Positions 53,099 to 61,754 of a DNA stretch of 64,000 nucleotides are shown one piece after another. Both the position numbers and the translations under genes were made by a program. The stretch spans positions 124,001 to 188,000 of the forward strand of contig NZ_BMLS01000008.1 of the NCBI RefSeq assembly GCF_014645355.1, given 5' to 3'. Under the pieces are notes generated by a model. It had not been told where the DNA came from. It searched no databases and was given only the letters and a program-made list of their open reading frames with translations. Positions within the stretch are counted from its first letter, which is position 1, and each line of letters starts with the position of its first letter. Origin of the DNA: Bowmanella pacifica (GTDB lineage: Bacteria > Pseudomonadota > Gammaproteobacteria > Enterobacterales > Alteromonadaceae).

Positions 53099-56000
53099 AT
53101 GCCAAAACGTAATGATCTACAAAGTATTCTGATTCTCGGCGCTGGCCCTATTGTTATCGGTCAGGCCTGTGAGTTTGACTATTCCGGTGCCCAGGCTTGT
53201 AAAGCCCTGCGCGAGGAAGGCTACCGGGTAATTCTGGTGAACTCCAACCCGGCGACTATCATGACCGACCCGGAAATGGCTGATGCCACTTATATCGAGC
53301 CGATTCACTGGGAAGTGGTTAAAAAGATTATTGAAAAAGAGCGTCCGGACGCGATTCTGCCTACCATGGGTGGCCAGACCGCACTGAACTGTGCGCTGGA
53401 GCTGGATAAGCACGGCGTACTGGCCGAGTTTGGGGTGGAAATGATCGGCGCCACGGCCGATGCCATCGACAAGGCGGAAGACCGTGAGCGTTTCGACCAG
53501 GCCATGAAGAGTATTGGTCTGGAATGCCCACGCGCCGAAATCGCCCACACCATGGAACAAGCTCACGATGTGCTGTCGCGCATTGGCTTCCCTTGTATTA
53601 TTCGTCCGTCTTTCACTATGGGCGGTACCGGTGGTGGTATTGCTTACAACATCGACGAATTTGAAGAAATTTGTCGTCGTGGTCTGGATCTCTCCCCAAC
53701 TAACGAACTGCTTATCGACGAATCTCTGATTGGTTGGAAAGAGTACGAAATGGAAGTGGTGCGGGACAAAAAAGACAACTGCATTATCGTTTGTACCATT
53801 GAAAACTTTGATCCTATGGGCATTCACACCGGTGATTCCATCACGGTGGCACCAGCGCAGACGCTGACCGACAAAGAATTCCAGATTATGCGCAATGCGG
53901 CCATGGCGGTACTGCGTGAAATCGGCGTAGAAACCGGCGGCTCCAACGTGCAGTTTGGTGTTGACCCCAAAACCGGTCGTATGGTGATTATCGAGATGAA
54001 CCCCAGGGTATCTCGTTCATCTGCTCTGGCGTCTAAAGCGACGGGTTTCCCCATCGCCAAAGTGGCCGCTAAGCTGGCAGTGGGCTATACGCTGGATGAG
54101 CTGGCTAACGATATTACCGGCGGTCTGACCCCGGCCTCGTTTGAACCGGCTATTGACTATGTGGTTACTAAAATCCCACGCTTTAACTTTGAAAAATTCC
54201 CTGGCGCCAACGACCGTCTGACCACACAGATGAAGTCGGTAGGTGAGGTGATGGCCATTGGCCGTAACCAGCAGGAGTCTTTGCAAAAAGCCATTCGCGG
54301 TCTGGAAATCGGCTCCCACGGTTTTGACTCTGTGGTTGATATCAATGACCCGGAAGCCAAAACCAAAATTATCCGTGAGCTGCGTGAAGCCGGCGCTGAG
54401 CGTCTGTTCTACATTGCCGATGCTATGCGCATTGGTATGACGGTGGATGAGATCTTCGGTCTGACCAATATAGACCCTTGGTTCCTGGTACAAATTGAAG
54501 AGCTGGTGCAGCTTGAAATTGAAGTGACCGAACGCGGCCTGTCGGGCATAGACGAAGAGCTGATGCGTAAGCTTAAGCGCAAGGGCTTCTCTGATGCGCG
54601 TTTGGCAACCCTGACTAATGTAGCCGAAGAAGACGTGCGTGGTAACCGTCGTAATATGGGTATTGTGCCTGTGTATAAGCGGGTTGATACCTGTGCGGCA
54701 GAATTTGCTACCAGCACCGCTTACATGTACTCCAGCTACGATGAAGAATGTGAAGCTAACCCATCTAACCGTGACAAGATCATGGTATTGGGCGGTGGCC
54801 CAAACCGTATCGGTCAGGGTATCGAGTTCGACTACTGCTGCGTGCATGCGGCACTGGCCATGCGTGAAGACGGTTACGAAACCATTATGGTGAACTGTAA
54901 CCCGGAAACCGTTTCTACCGACTACGACACCTCAGATCGTCTGTACTTCGAACCGGTCACACTGGAAGATGTACTGGAAATCGTCAGGGTAGAACAGCCC
55001 AAAGGCGTGATCGTGCAGTACGGTGGCCAAACCCCGCTGAAACTGGCCCGTGCCCTGGAAGCCAACGGTGTGCCTATTATCGGTACCAGCCCGGATGCCA
55101 TTGACCGTGCAGAAGACCGAGAGCGTTTCCTGCAAATGGTGCATAAGCTGAATCTGAAACAGCCAGCCAATGCCACAGTAAGCAATGTTGAACAGGCGCT
55201 GGAGCAGGCAGAGCGTATCGGCTTCCCATTAGTGGTTCGTCCTTCCTATGTGTTGGGTGGTCGTGCCATGGAAATCGTTTACGACATTAAAGATCTGAAA
55301 CGCTATCTGAATGAAGCCGTGAAAGTGTCTAACGACTCCCCGGTGCTGCTGGATCGCTTCCTGGATGACGCCATCGAAGTGGATATCGACGCTATTTGCG
55401 ACGGTGAGAATGTGGTTATCGGCGGCATCATGGAACACATCGAGCAAGCCGGTGTTCACTCGGGTGACTCTGCCTGTTCGCTACCATCTTACAGCCTGGA
55501 TGAAGCCATTCAGGACAAGATGCGCGCGCAGGTCAAGGCCATGGCGCTTGAATTGGGTGTTGTGGGCCTGATGAATACTCAGTTTGCGGTAAAAGATAAT
55601 GAGGTGTACCTGATTGAGGTTAACCCTCGTGCAGCCCGCACCGTGCCTTTTGTATCCAAAGCCACCGGTGTCGCCCTGGCTAAGGTCGCGGCACGCGCCA
55701 TGGTAGGACAAACCTTAGTGCAACAAGGTGTTACCAAGGAAATCATTCCGCCTTACTACTCGGTAAAAGAAGTGGTGATTCCTTTTGCTAAGTTCCACGG
55801 TGTAGATCCGCTACTCGGCCCCGAAATGCGCTCTACCGGTGAGGTAATGGGAGTAGGTGACAGCTTTGAAGAGGCGTATGCCAAGGCGAATCTGGGCGCC
55901 AGTGCTCCCTTGCCTAAGCGCGGTAAGGCCTTGTTGTCGGTGCGTGAAAACGACAAGCGTCGTCTGGTGGAATTGGCTCAGGCCATGCTGGCTAAAGGCT

Positions 56001-56320
56001 TTAAGCTGGAAGCCACCAAGGGAACGGCTCAGGTGATTACCGAGGCTGGTCTTGAGTGTGCTGTGGTGAACAAGCTGTCTGAAGGGCGTCCGAATATTGT
56101 CGACGCCATTAAAAATGGTGAGTACGTTTACATCATCAATACCACCGAAGGACGTCAGGCGATTAACGATTCTGTGTACATTCGTCGCGAAGCACTCTTG
56201 AATAAAGTGGCGTATACCACCACTATGAATGCAGCGTTTGCTACCATGCATGCCCAGGAAGCCGATGATCGGGCCCGGGTAAGCTCCGTACAGGAATTAC
56301 ACGAGAGAGTAAGTCGTTAA
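53099..56320 (+). CDS. carB: carbamoyl phosphate synthase large subunit
   Basis: This 1073-residue enzyme makes carbamoyl phosphate for arginine and pyrimidines from bicarbonate, ammonia and 2 ATP. Two homologous ATP-grasp halves are visible ([10 protein letters not shown] near 11; [10 protein letters not shown] near 561), each followed by Arg-Pro-Ser-type ATP-grasp segments. An MGS-like allosteric domain forms the last 135 residues. E. coli CarB is also 1073 residues. The stop TAA overlaps the greA ATG by one base. Confidence 0.98.
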   Translation: MPKRNDLQSILILGAGPIVIGQACEFDYSGAQACKALREEGYRVILVNSNPATIMTDPEMADATYIEPIHWEVVKKIIEKERPDAILPTMGGQTALNCALELDKHGVLAEFGVEMIGATADAIDKAEDRERFDQAMKSIGLECPRAEIAHTMEQAHDVLSRIGFPCIIRPSFTMGGTGGGIAYNIDEFEEICRRGLDLSPTNELLIDESLIGWKEYEMEVVRDKKDNCIIVCTIENFDPMGIHTGDSITVAPAQTLTDKEFQIMRNAAMAVLREIGVETGGSNVQFGVDPKTGRMVIIEMNPRVSRSSALASKATGFPIAKVAAKLAVGYTLDELANDITGGLTPASFEPAIDYVVTKIPRFNFEKFPGANDRLTTQMKSVGEVMAIGRNQQESLQKAIRGLEIGSHGFDSVVDINDPEAKTKIIRELREAGAERLFYIADAMRIGMTVDEIFGLTNIDPWFLVQIEELVQLEIEVTERGLSGIDEELMRKLKRKGFSDARLATLTNVAEEDVRGNRRNMGIVPVYKRVDTCAAEFATSTAYMYSSYDEECEANPSNRDKIMVLGGGPNRIGQGIEFDYCCVHAALAMREDGYETIMVNCNPETVSTDYDTSDRLYFEPVTLEDVLEIVRVEQPKGVIVQYGGQTPLKLARALEANGVPIIGTSPDAIDRAEDRERFLQMVHKLNLKQPANATVSNVEQALEQAERIGFPLVVRPSYVLGGRAMEIVYDIKDLKRYLNEAVKVSNDSPVLLDRFLDDAIEVDIDAICDGENVVIGGIMEHIEQAGVHSGDSACSLPSYSLDEAIQDKMRAQVKAMALELGVVGLMNTQFAVKDNEVYLIEVNPRAARTVPFVSKATGVALAKVAARAMVGQTLVQQGVTKEIIPPYYSVKEVVIPFAKFHGVDPLLGPEMRSTGEVMGVGDSFEEAYAKANLGASAPLPKRGKALLSVRENDKRRLVELAQAMLAKGFKLEATKGTAQVITEAGLECAVVNKLSEGRPNIVDAIKNGEYVYIINTTEGRQAINDSVYIRREALLNKVAYTTTMNAAFATMHAQEADDRARVSSVQELHERVSR

Positions 56321-56796
56321 TGCAACAGATACCCATGACAGCCAAGGGCGCACAGATGCTGCGCGAAGAGCTGAACCATCTGAAGTCGGTAAAACGTCCT
56401 CAGATTATCCAGGCCATAGCCGAAGCCCGTGAACACGGCGATCTTAAAGAGAACGCTGAGTACCATGCTGCTCGTGAGCAACAAGGGTTCTGCGAAGGGC
56501 GTATTCAGGATATTGAAGCCAAATTGTCTGTGGCACAGATTATTGATGTCACTAAGATGGCTAACAACGGCAAGGTGATTTTCGGTGCCACCGTGACTTT
56601 GCTGAATCTGGATACGGATAGCGAAATTACTTATCGCATCGTGGGCGATGATGAAGCGGATATCAAAAACAATCTGATCTCCGTGAATTCTCCTATTGCC
56701 CGCGGTCTGATTGGTAAGAGCCTGGATGACATTGTGCAAATTCAGACGCCTGCCGGTGTTGTGGAATATGAAATCATTGAGGTTGAGTACCTGTAA
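56320..56796 (+). CDS. greA: transcription elongation factor GreA
   Basis: The 158-residue factor has an N-terminal coiled coil whose acidic tip is [12 protein letters not shown] near residue 40, and a C-terminal FKBP-like domain. GreA enters the RNA polymerase secondary channel and stimulates cleavage of backtracked RNA. The ATG shares its A with the carB stop (TAATG), so the two are translationally coupled. The carB-greA adjacency is common in Gammaproteobacteria such as Pseudomonas. Confidence 0.97.
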   Translation: MQQIPMTAKGAQMLREELNHLKSVKRPQIIQAIAEAREHGDLKENAEYHAAREQQGFCEGRIQDIEAKLSVAQIIDVTKMANNGKVIFGATVTLLNLDTDSEITYRIVGDDEADIKNNLISVNSPIARGLIGKSLDDIVQIQTPAGVVEYEIIEVEYL

Positions 56797-56815
56797 CGCA
56801 GGGAAAAGCAGAAAG

Positions 56816-56842
56816 AAAAAAGGGCCGGTCGGCCCTTTTTTA
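56816..56842 (+). terminator. intrinsic terminator after greA
   Basis: AAAAAGGGCCG pairs with CGGCCCTTTTT around GT, with a T-rich tail. It may also act for the convergent gene on the minus strand. Confidence 0.92.
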
Positions 56843-56853
56843 TTGCCTGCTTG

Positions 56854-57387
56854 TCAGGGCCGTTTACCTACTGGCACCATAATGTGCGCATAGGGGGTAC
56901 CTTTCCACATTACATACGGGCCGCCGTAATAGGGATCGGTAGGTAATGCGTCCAGTAAGGCTTTGTCTGGCGTGATGATCATCAGGTGCGGGCCTTCCAC
57001 TATCCATTGGTTGTCCATGGTTTCACCTTCAGCAAAAGGGTCGGTATTACTGGCGCCACCGTCTCCTGCCAACATATAGGAAATACCTATTCCTTTCGCT
57101 TCAAAGGGCTGCTTATTCATCCAGGCATGGGCCCAGGCCATCCAGTTATCATCCATGCACATTGGCGCGGTGCCTTGTAGTTGAGGCGGGGTGGGAAAGC
57201 AGATATAGCCACTGTTGCCTTGCTGCAAGACATTTTTGTCCCAGTCCATTACCGTCACCTTATCCCTCAGTGTGGGTGGGGCTGCATTCAGCGCATCTTC
57301 CAGCATGGCTTGTTGGTTATCTGATGCCGGACTTGCTGTGCTCACCATTATCATTAGCGTGGCGAGCGTTAAGGGGCGGATATTCAT
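56854..57387 (-). CDS. conserved exported hypothetical protein
   Basis: The 177-residue protein has a signal peptide (cleavage near Ala-Ser-Pro-Ala|Ser). Mature features are Ser-Gly-Tyr-Ile-Cys-Phe-Pro-Thr-Pro-Pro near residue 58, Pro-Met-Cys-Met-Asp-Asp near 75 (a likely disulfide pair), and a C-terminal Tyr-Gly-Gly-Pro-Tyr-Val-Met-Trp-Lys-Gly-Thr-Pro-Tyr-Ala-His-Ile-Met. I do not recognise an assigned function. Homologues are annotated only as hypothetical, so far as I recall. Confidence 0.75.
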   Translation of the reverse strand: MNIRPLTLATLMIMVSTASPASDNQQAMLEDALNAAPPTLRDKVTVMDWDKNVLQQGNSGYICFPTPPQLQGTAPMCMDDNWMAWAHAWMNKQPFEAKGIGISYMLAGDGGASNTDPFAEGETMDNQWIVEGPHLMIITPDKALLDALPTDPYYGGPYVMWKGTPYAHIMVPVGKRP

Positions 57388-57510
57388 GGGGATTCCTCAT
57401 GAACTGTCATCAGGGAAACTGAGGATCTTCAGTATAGTTCAAAGTTTGCTGGCAAGACGCGCTCCCATAAAGTCAGTATTATGGCAGCCTGACAATTGGG
57501 GAGATAAACC

Positions 57511-58155
57511 GTGCAAGCAAGCTTCTGGCAGCAAAAATGGCAAAACAACGAATTGGGGTTTCATTTACCCGAGCCCCATCCTAAGTTGGTCAGACATATT
57601 AAACGTTTAGGGCTAAAGCCCGGAGACAGGGTATTCCTGCCACTGTGTGGCAAGAGTTTGGATATTGCCTGGTTGCTTCAACAAGGCTTCAGGGTGGTTG
57701 GGGCTGAGTGGGTGCAGCAGGCGGTAGAGCAACTGTTTACTGAGCTTGATGTGGAACCTGTTATCAGTCGACAGGGAGAACTTCGTCGCTATAGTGCCCA
57801 GCAGCTGGATATTTTTGTCGGCGATATTTTTACTTTGGATGCAGAAACGTTGGGGGCAGTGGATGCGGTCTACGATAGGGCCGCTTTGGTGGCATTGCCT
57901 ACAGATAAACGAGCTTTGTATAGCCGTCATCTGGCTACCATCAGCGGATGTGCCCCGCAGCTGCTCATTAGCTTTGAGTATGACCAGAGCCAGCTCAGTG
58001 GCCCCCCATTTTCTGTACCACCAGAGGAAGTGAGAGGCCATTATCAGGATATGTTTAGCCTTGAACTCTTGGAGTCAAAGGCCATTAAAGGTGGCCTGAA
58101 GGGCAAATGCCCGGCGGATGAGCAAGCCTGGCTGTTATCGGCTAAATCACAATGA
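57511..58155 (+). CDS. tpm: thiopurine S-methyltransferase (TPMT family)
   Basis: The 214-residue SAM-dependent methyltransferase has Phe-Trp-x-x-Lys-Trp at the start, Asp-Arg-Val-Phe-Leu-Pro-Leu-Cys-Gly-Lys-Ser near residue 39 (SAM loop), and Asp-Arg-Ala-Ala-Leu-Val-Ala-Leu-Pro near 125. Bacterial TPMTs methylate thiol or selenium and tellurium compounds; the natural substrate is unclear. The GTG at 57511 is the start; it has only a weak ribosome binding site. The stop overlaps the acetyltransferase ATG by 4 bp. Confidence 0.9.
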   Translation: MQASFWQQKWQNNELGFHLPEPHPKLVRHIKRLGLKPGDRVFLPLCGKSLDIAWLLQQGFRVVGAEWVQQAVEQLFTELDVEPVISRQGELRRYSAQQLDIFVGDIFTLDAETLGAVDAVYDRAALVALPTDKRALYSRHLATISGCAPQLLISFEYDQSQLSGPPFSVPPEEVRGHYQDMFSLELLESKAIKGGLKGKCPADEQAWLLSAKSQ

Positions 58156-58712
58156 AAGCGGGGGATATGGTGCTTGCAACCAACAGGTTGACTATCAGAG
58201 TATTGCATCCCCATGAATGGGAGCAGCAGCACGAATACGAGGTGCAGAACAAAGATCACCTCGCGCCTTGGGAGCCATTACGTGCGCCAGACTACTTTAC
58301 TCCCGCACAATGCCAAGCGCGGATTGCCCAGCGTTTTGCTGATTATCAGGCTGGTTGCCAGCTGCCGCTGGTAGCATTTGAGCATCAGAGCGGGCAATTA
58401 GTCGCGCAGGCTTGCTTTAGCCAGATTGTGCGAGGGCCTTTCCAAGCCTGCTATTTGGGCTACTCGATAGATCATCGTTATCAAGGGCAGGGGCTAATGT
58501 ATGAAATGCTCTCACCTTGTATTGAGTATATTTTCGGGGAGTTAACGCTAAATAGAATTATGGCTAATTATTTGCCGGACAATCAACGCAGTGCCCGTTT
58601 GTTGGCGCGTTTGGGTTTTGCCCAGGAAGGCCTGGCTAAACGCTATTTAAAGATTAATGGTCACTGGCGGGACCATGTTCTGATGGCCAAATTAAGCCCT
58701 TATCAGCAATAA
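58152..58712 (+). CDS. RimJ-like GNAT N-acetyltransferase
   Basis: The 186-residue GNAT protein has Thr-Asn-Arg-Leu-Thr-Ile-Arg near the start, His-Leu-Ala-Pro-Trp-Glu-Pro near residue 36, Tyr-Gln-Gly-Gln-Gly-Leu-Met-Tyr-Glu-Met-Leu near 115 (acetyl-CoA loop) and Asn-Gln-Arg-Ser-Ala-Arg-Leu-Leu-Ala-Arg-Leu-Gly-Phe near 145. RimJ acetylates the N-terminal Ala of ribosomal protein S5. The family is large and the substrate is inferred. It overlaps tpm by 4 bp. Confidence 0.88.
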   Translation: MKAGDMVLATNRLTIRVLHPHEWEQQHEYEVQNKDHLAPWEPLRAPDYFTPAQCQARIAQRFADYQAGCQLPLVAFEHQSGQLVAQACFSQIVRGPFQACYLGYSIDHRYQGQGLMYEMLSPCIEYIFGELTLNRIMANYLPDNQRSARLLARLGFAQEGLAKRYLKINGHWRDHVLMAKLSPYQQ

Positions 58713-58736
58713 AAAACGGCCCAATTGGGCCGTTTT
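58713..58736. terminator. bidirectional intrinsic terminator
   Basis: AAAACGGCCC pairs with GGGCCGTTTT around AATT. It serves the acetyltransferase and the convergent M16 protease gene. Confidence 0.9.
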
Positions 58737-58753
58737 CTGTTCATGCATAGGGG

Positions 58754-61588
58754 TTAAAGCTTGAACTCAACCACTTTACGGCCGAGTTTTTCCAGCTCAG
58801 GTTTAAGTGCTTTGGCGTCACCCACCACCACTGTCAGCATCTCGTCGAGCTTAAGGTGCTTGGCTGCCAGGGCATTGATTTCGGCTTGGCTGATGCCATC
58901 AACGATGGCCGAGCGCTCTTTGACAAAACTGGGTTTAAGATCAAATTCCAGGATCTGGGCCAGGAAACCCAGTTTGGCCCGCGGCGTTTCATACTTCAGG
59001 GCATCTTTTTGGTTGATGGCCAGACGCATAAAACTTAGCTCCTCGTCACTGATTCCCTTCTCGGCATACTGGCTTATCTCTTTGTAGAACTCTGCCAGAG
59101 CCGCTTGCGTGGCATCGGCTCGCACATCGGCAGAGGCCGAGAAAGTACCCGTGTATTGGTCTCCCCAGAAACCTGTCCAGGCCCCATAGGTATAGCCTTT
59201 GTCTTCCCGAAGGTTCATATTGATACGGCTGTTAAACGCCCCGCCCAGTGGGAAGTTCATCAAACCGGTGCGATAGAACTCGCCGGTGATATCTATAGGG
59301 AGCGCAGGCTTAGTGACCCGGATAGCGGATTGTGCCGCTTCGTCTTTATTCACCAGGTAAATAACACCCGGTTCGAACTGGGCCTGACCAATACTGGGAG
59401 CGCTCTGTGGTGCTTGTCCTTGCCAGGCTTTCAGCTTAGGCATGGCCGAGAATACCTCAGCCTTGTCCAGGCTGGACACCAATATCATCTCGCCGCCGGC
59501 GGGTTTAAACCAAGTGTTGTAGAAGGCTTTTACGTCATCCAGGCTGATGCTGGCTAATGTTTGCTCTGTGCCTCCATCAGGCAGTCCGGCAATGCTGTTG
59601 CCATACATCAGTTGTCTGGTGGCCTTGCTGGCCAGATAGCCGGCATCTTTTTGGGCGTTTTTCACCCCTTCGATGCGTTGCTTCTGAATACGGGCAAAGT
59701 CATCCTGCTTGAAAGCGGGTTCAAACAGGTATTCTTCCGCCAGCGCAAGGGTGGCCGGCAGGTTTTCACTCAGGCTGTTAACGAACACATACAGCGCTTC
59801 GTCTTTGGCTGATACACGAATACTGCTACCCAGTTTTTCCAACTCACGGGTCATCTGCTCACTACTGCGTGATTGGGTAGATTCGGTCAGCATGGCGGCC
59901 AAAATGCCTGCCACACCGGCTTTATCCAGACTTTGTTGGTAATTACCGCCACGAATCTTCAGCAGCAGAGATGTGGTGGGCGTTTCGTCATTGTGCGTAC
60001 CAAGGACTTCGATACCGTTAGCCCAGTTTTCTTGCCAGTATTCGGGTACTGCTACTGCTGGATTTGCACCTGGAGTAGGACGAATCGAACGGTCAAAATC
60101 GTCCTTGGCTACCCTGACATGCAAGTCATCGGCAGTGGTAGTCGAAGGCCCCATTTCTAACGGCTTCGGCAGGGTGAAATTGTCCGGTGCCGCTACCAGT
60201 TGTGTCTGGCCTTTGGGCACCACACTCATGACCACAGAAGGTTTACCTTTAATGTAGCTGTTATACACCCGCATTACGTCTTCTTTGCTGACGCGTTTAT
60301 AACGCTCCACCTGCTCGTTAATATAATTGGGATTGCCAAGCAAGGTCTCGTAATTGGCCAATTGTGCTACTTTGCCGTGTACAGATTGCAGGCCGAAGAT
60401 CGCATCAGACAGCATTTCTGCTTTGATTTTTGCCAGGTCATCGTCGGTAACACCGCGCTGCTCAAATTCGGCCAGGCTGTTACGGATGACCGCTTCCATA
60501 TCTGCCAGGTTTTTTCCCGCCGCAGGATGGGGCAGAGCATAGAGGGTAAACTGACAAGCCAGTTCAGAACAGCCATGGCTGGCCGCAGCCTGCACGGCTA
60601 ATTGGCTTTTTACCAGGTTCTGATAAAGCAACGAGTTGTTGCCGGAACCAATAATTTGCATCAGCACATCCAGTGGCGCTTCATCCTCATGGAACAAATG
60701 TACTGTGGGGTAGGCGATATACACTAAGGGCAAATGTACATTGTCTTCCATGGAAATATAGCGGGTGTTGTCCAGGCTCACTTTAGGCTTGGCCATGGGC
60801 TCAACCTCAGGGCCGGCCGGGATAGAGCCAAAGTACTTCTCCACCAGTGCCAAGACCTCTTCGGCCTTAACGTCACCGCCTACGGTCAAGGTGGCATTAT
60901 TCGGCCCGTACCAGCGCAGGAAGAAGGCTTTCAGGTCGTTGACGTTAACCCGGTTTAAATCATCCATCCAGCCAATCACTGGCCAGGAGTAGGGGTGCCC
61001 CTCGGGATAAAGCGCCTGAGCTACACGCTCGCCTAAACGCCCGTAGGGTTGATTGTCGATGCGTTGGCCCCGTTCGTTTTTAACGGTTTCACGCTGAATT
61101 TCAAATTTTTCTTGGGTTACGGCATCCAGTAAGAAACCCATGCGATCCGCTTCCAGCCACAGCATGGTTTCCAATTGGTTAACCGGTACGGTTTCAAAGT
61201 AATTAGTGCGATCCGAGTTGGTGGTACCGTTCATGGTGCCACCAGCCTCGGTAACAATCTTAAAATGCTCATCATCGGCGACGTTTTCAGAGCCCTGGAA
61301 CATCATATGTTCAAAGAAATGGGCGAAGCCCGATTTACCCAGTTCTTCACGCGCGGACCCAACGTGATAGGTGACATCTACATGCACCAGCGGGTCGGAA
61401 TGATCTTCATGCACAACAAGGGTCAAGCCGTTGGCTAGCTGGTATTTTTTGTAGGGAATTACCAACTGGTCGCCTTGCGCGCTCACTGTTTCGAGCAAGG
61501 TTGTGCTAGGAGTTTGCACCGGTTGGGTGCTGCTGCAAGCGCTTAGACCGGCGATGGTCAGCGCGATGACAAGTTTATTGAGTTTCAC
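58754..61588 (-). CDS. M16-family zinc metalloprotease, lipoprotein
   Basis: The 944-residue protein has a lipoprotein signal and lipobox Leu-Ser-Ala-Cys (Cys18). It has two M16 repeats. The N-terminal one has the inverted zinc motif His-Phe-Phe-Glu-His (His90, Glu93, His94) and a distal Glu in the Thr-Val-Lys-Asn-Glu-Arg segment near 173; the C-terminal one lacks the motif and is structural. It is a periplasmic or outer-membrane-anchored peptidase of the pitrilysin/insulinase type. Nothing in the context fixes the substrate. Confidence 0.93.
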   Translation of the reverse strand: MKLNKLVIALTIAGLSACSSTQPVQTPSTTLLETVSAQGDQLVIPYKKYQLANGLTLVVHEDHSDPLVHVDVTYHVGSAREELGKSGFAHFFEHMMFQGSENVADDEHFKIVTEAGGTMNGTTNSDRTNYFETVPVNQLETMLWLEADRMGFLLDAVTQEKFEIQRETVKNERGQRIDNQPYGRLGERVAQALYPEGHPYSWPVIGWMDDLNRVNVNDLKAFFLRWYGPNNATLTVGGDVKAEEVLALVEKYFGSIPAGPEVEPMAKPKVSLDNTRYISMEDNVHLPLVYIAYPTVHLFHEDEAPLDVLMQIIGSGNNSLLYQNLVKSQLAVQAAASHGCSELACQFTLYALPHPAAGKNLADMEAVIRNSLAEFEQRGVTDDDLAKIKAEMLSDAIFGLQSVHGKVAQLANYETLLGNPNYINEQVERYKRVSKEDVMRVYNSYIKGKPSVVMSVVPKGQTQLVAAPDNFTLPKPLEMGPSTTTADDLHVRVAKDDFDRSIRPTPGANPAVAVPEYWQENWANGIEVLGTHNDETPTTSLLLKIRGGNYQQSLDKAGVAGILAAMLTESTQSRSSEQMTRELEKLGSSIRVSAKDEALYVFVNSLSENLPATLALAEEYLFEPAFKQDDFARIQKQRIEGVKNAQKDAGYLASKATRQLMYGNSIAGLPDGGTEQTLASISLDDVKAFYNTWFKPAGGEMILVSSLDKAEVFSAMPKLKAWQGQAPQSAPSIGQAQFEPGVIYLVNKDEAAQSAIRVTKPALPIDITGEFYRTGLMNFPLGGAFNSRINMNLREDKGYTYGAWTGFWGDQYTGTFSASADVRADATQAALAEFYKEISQYAEKGISDEELSFMRLAINQKDALKYETPRAKLGFLAQILEFDLKPSFVKERSAIVDGISQAEINALAAKHLKLDEMLTVVVGDAKALKPELEKLGRKVVEFKL

Positions 61589-61754
61589 TTTTTATTTTTC
61601 CCGATTGTTTTTATCGTCCATGGCGCATTTCTGCGTAGGGCGCTTTTAGTGCAAGCCCCAAACTATGAAAATACTCTGTTCCATTTGCAATGACAAACTT
61701 GTTAGAAAGCGTTACAACTGTTTGTAAATTAATCAAAAAGCCCGTAGAGCCTGT

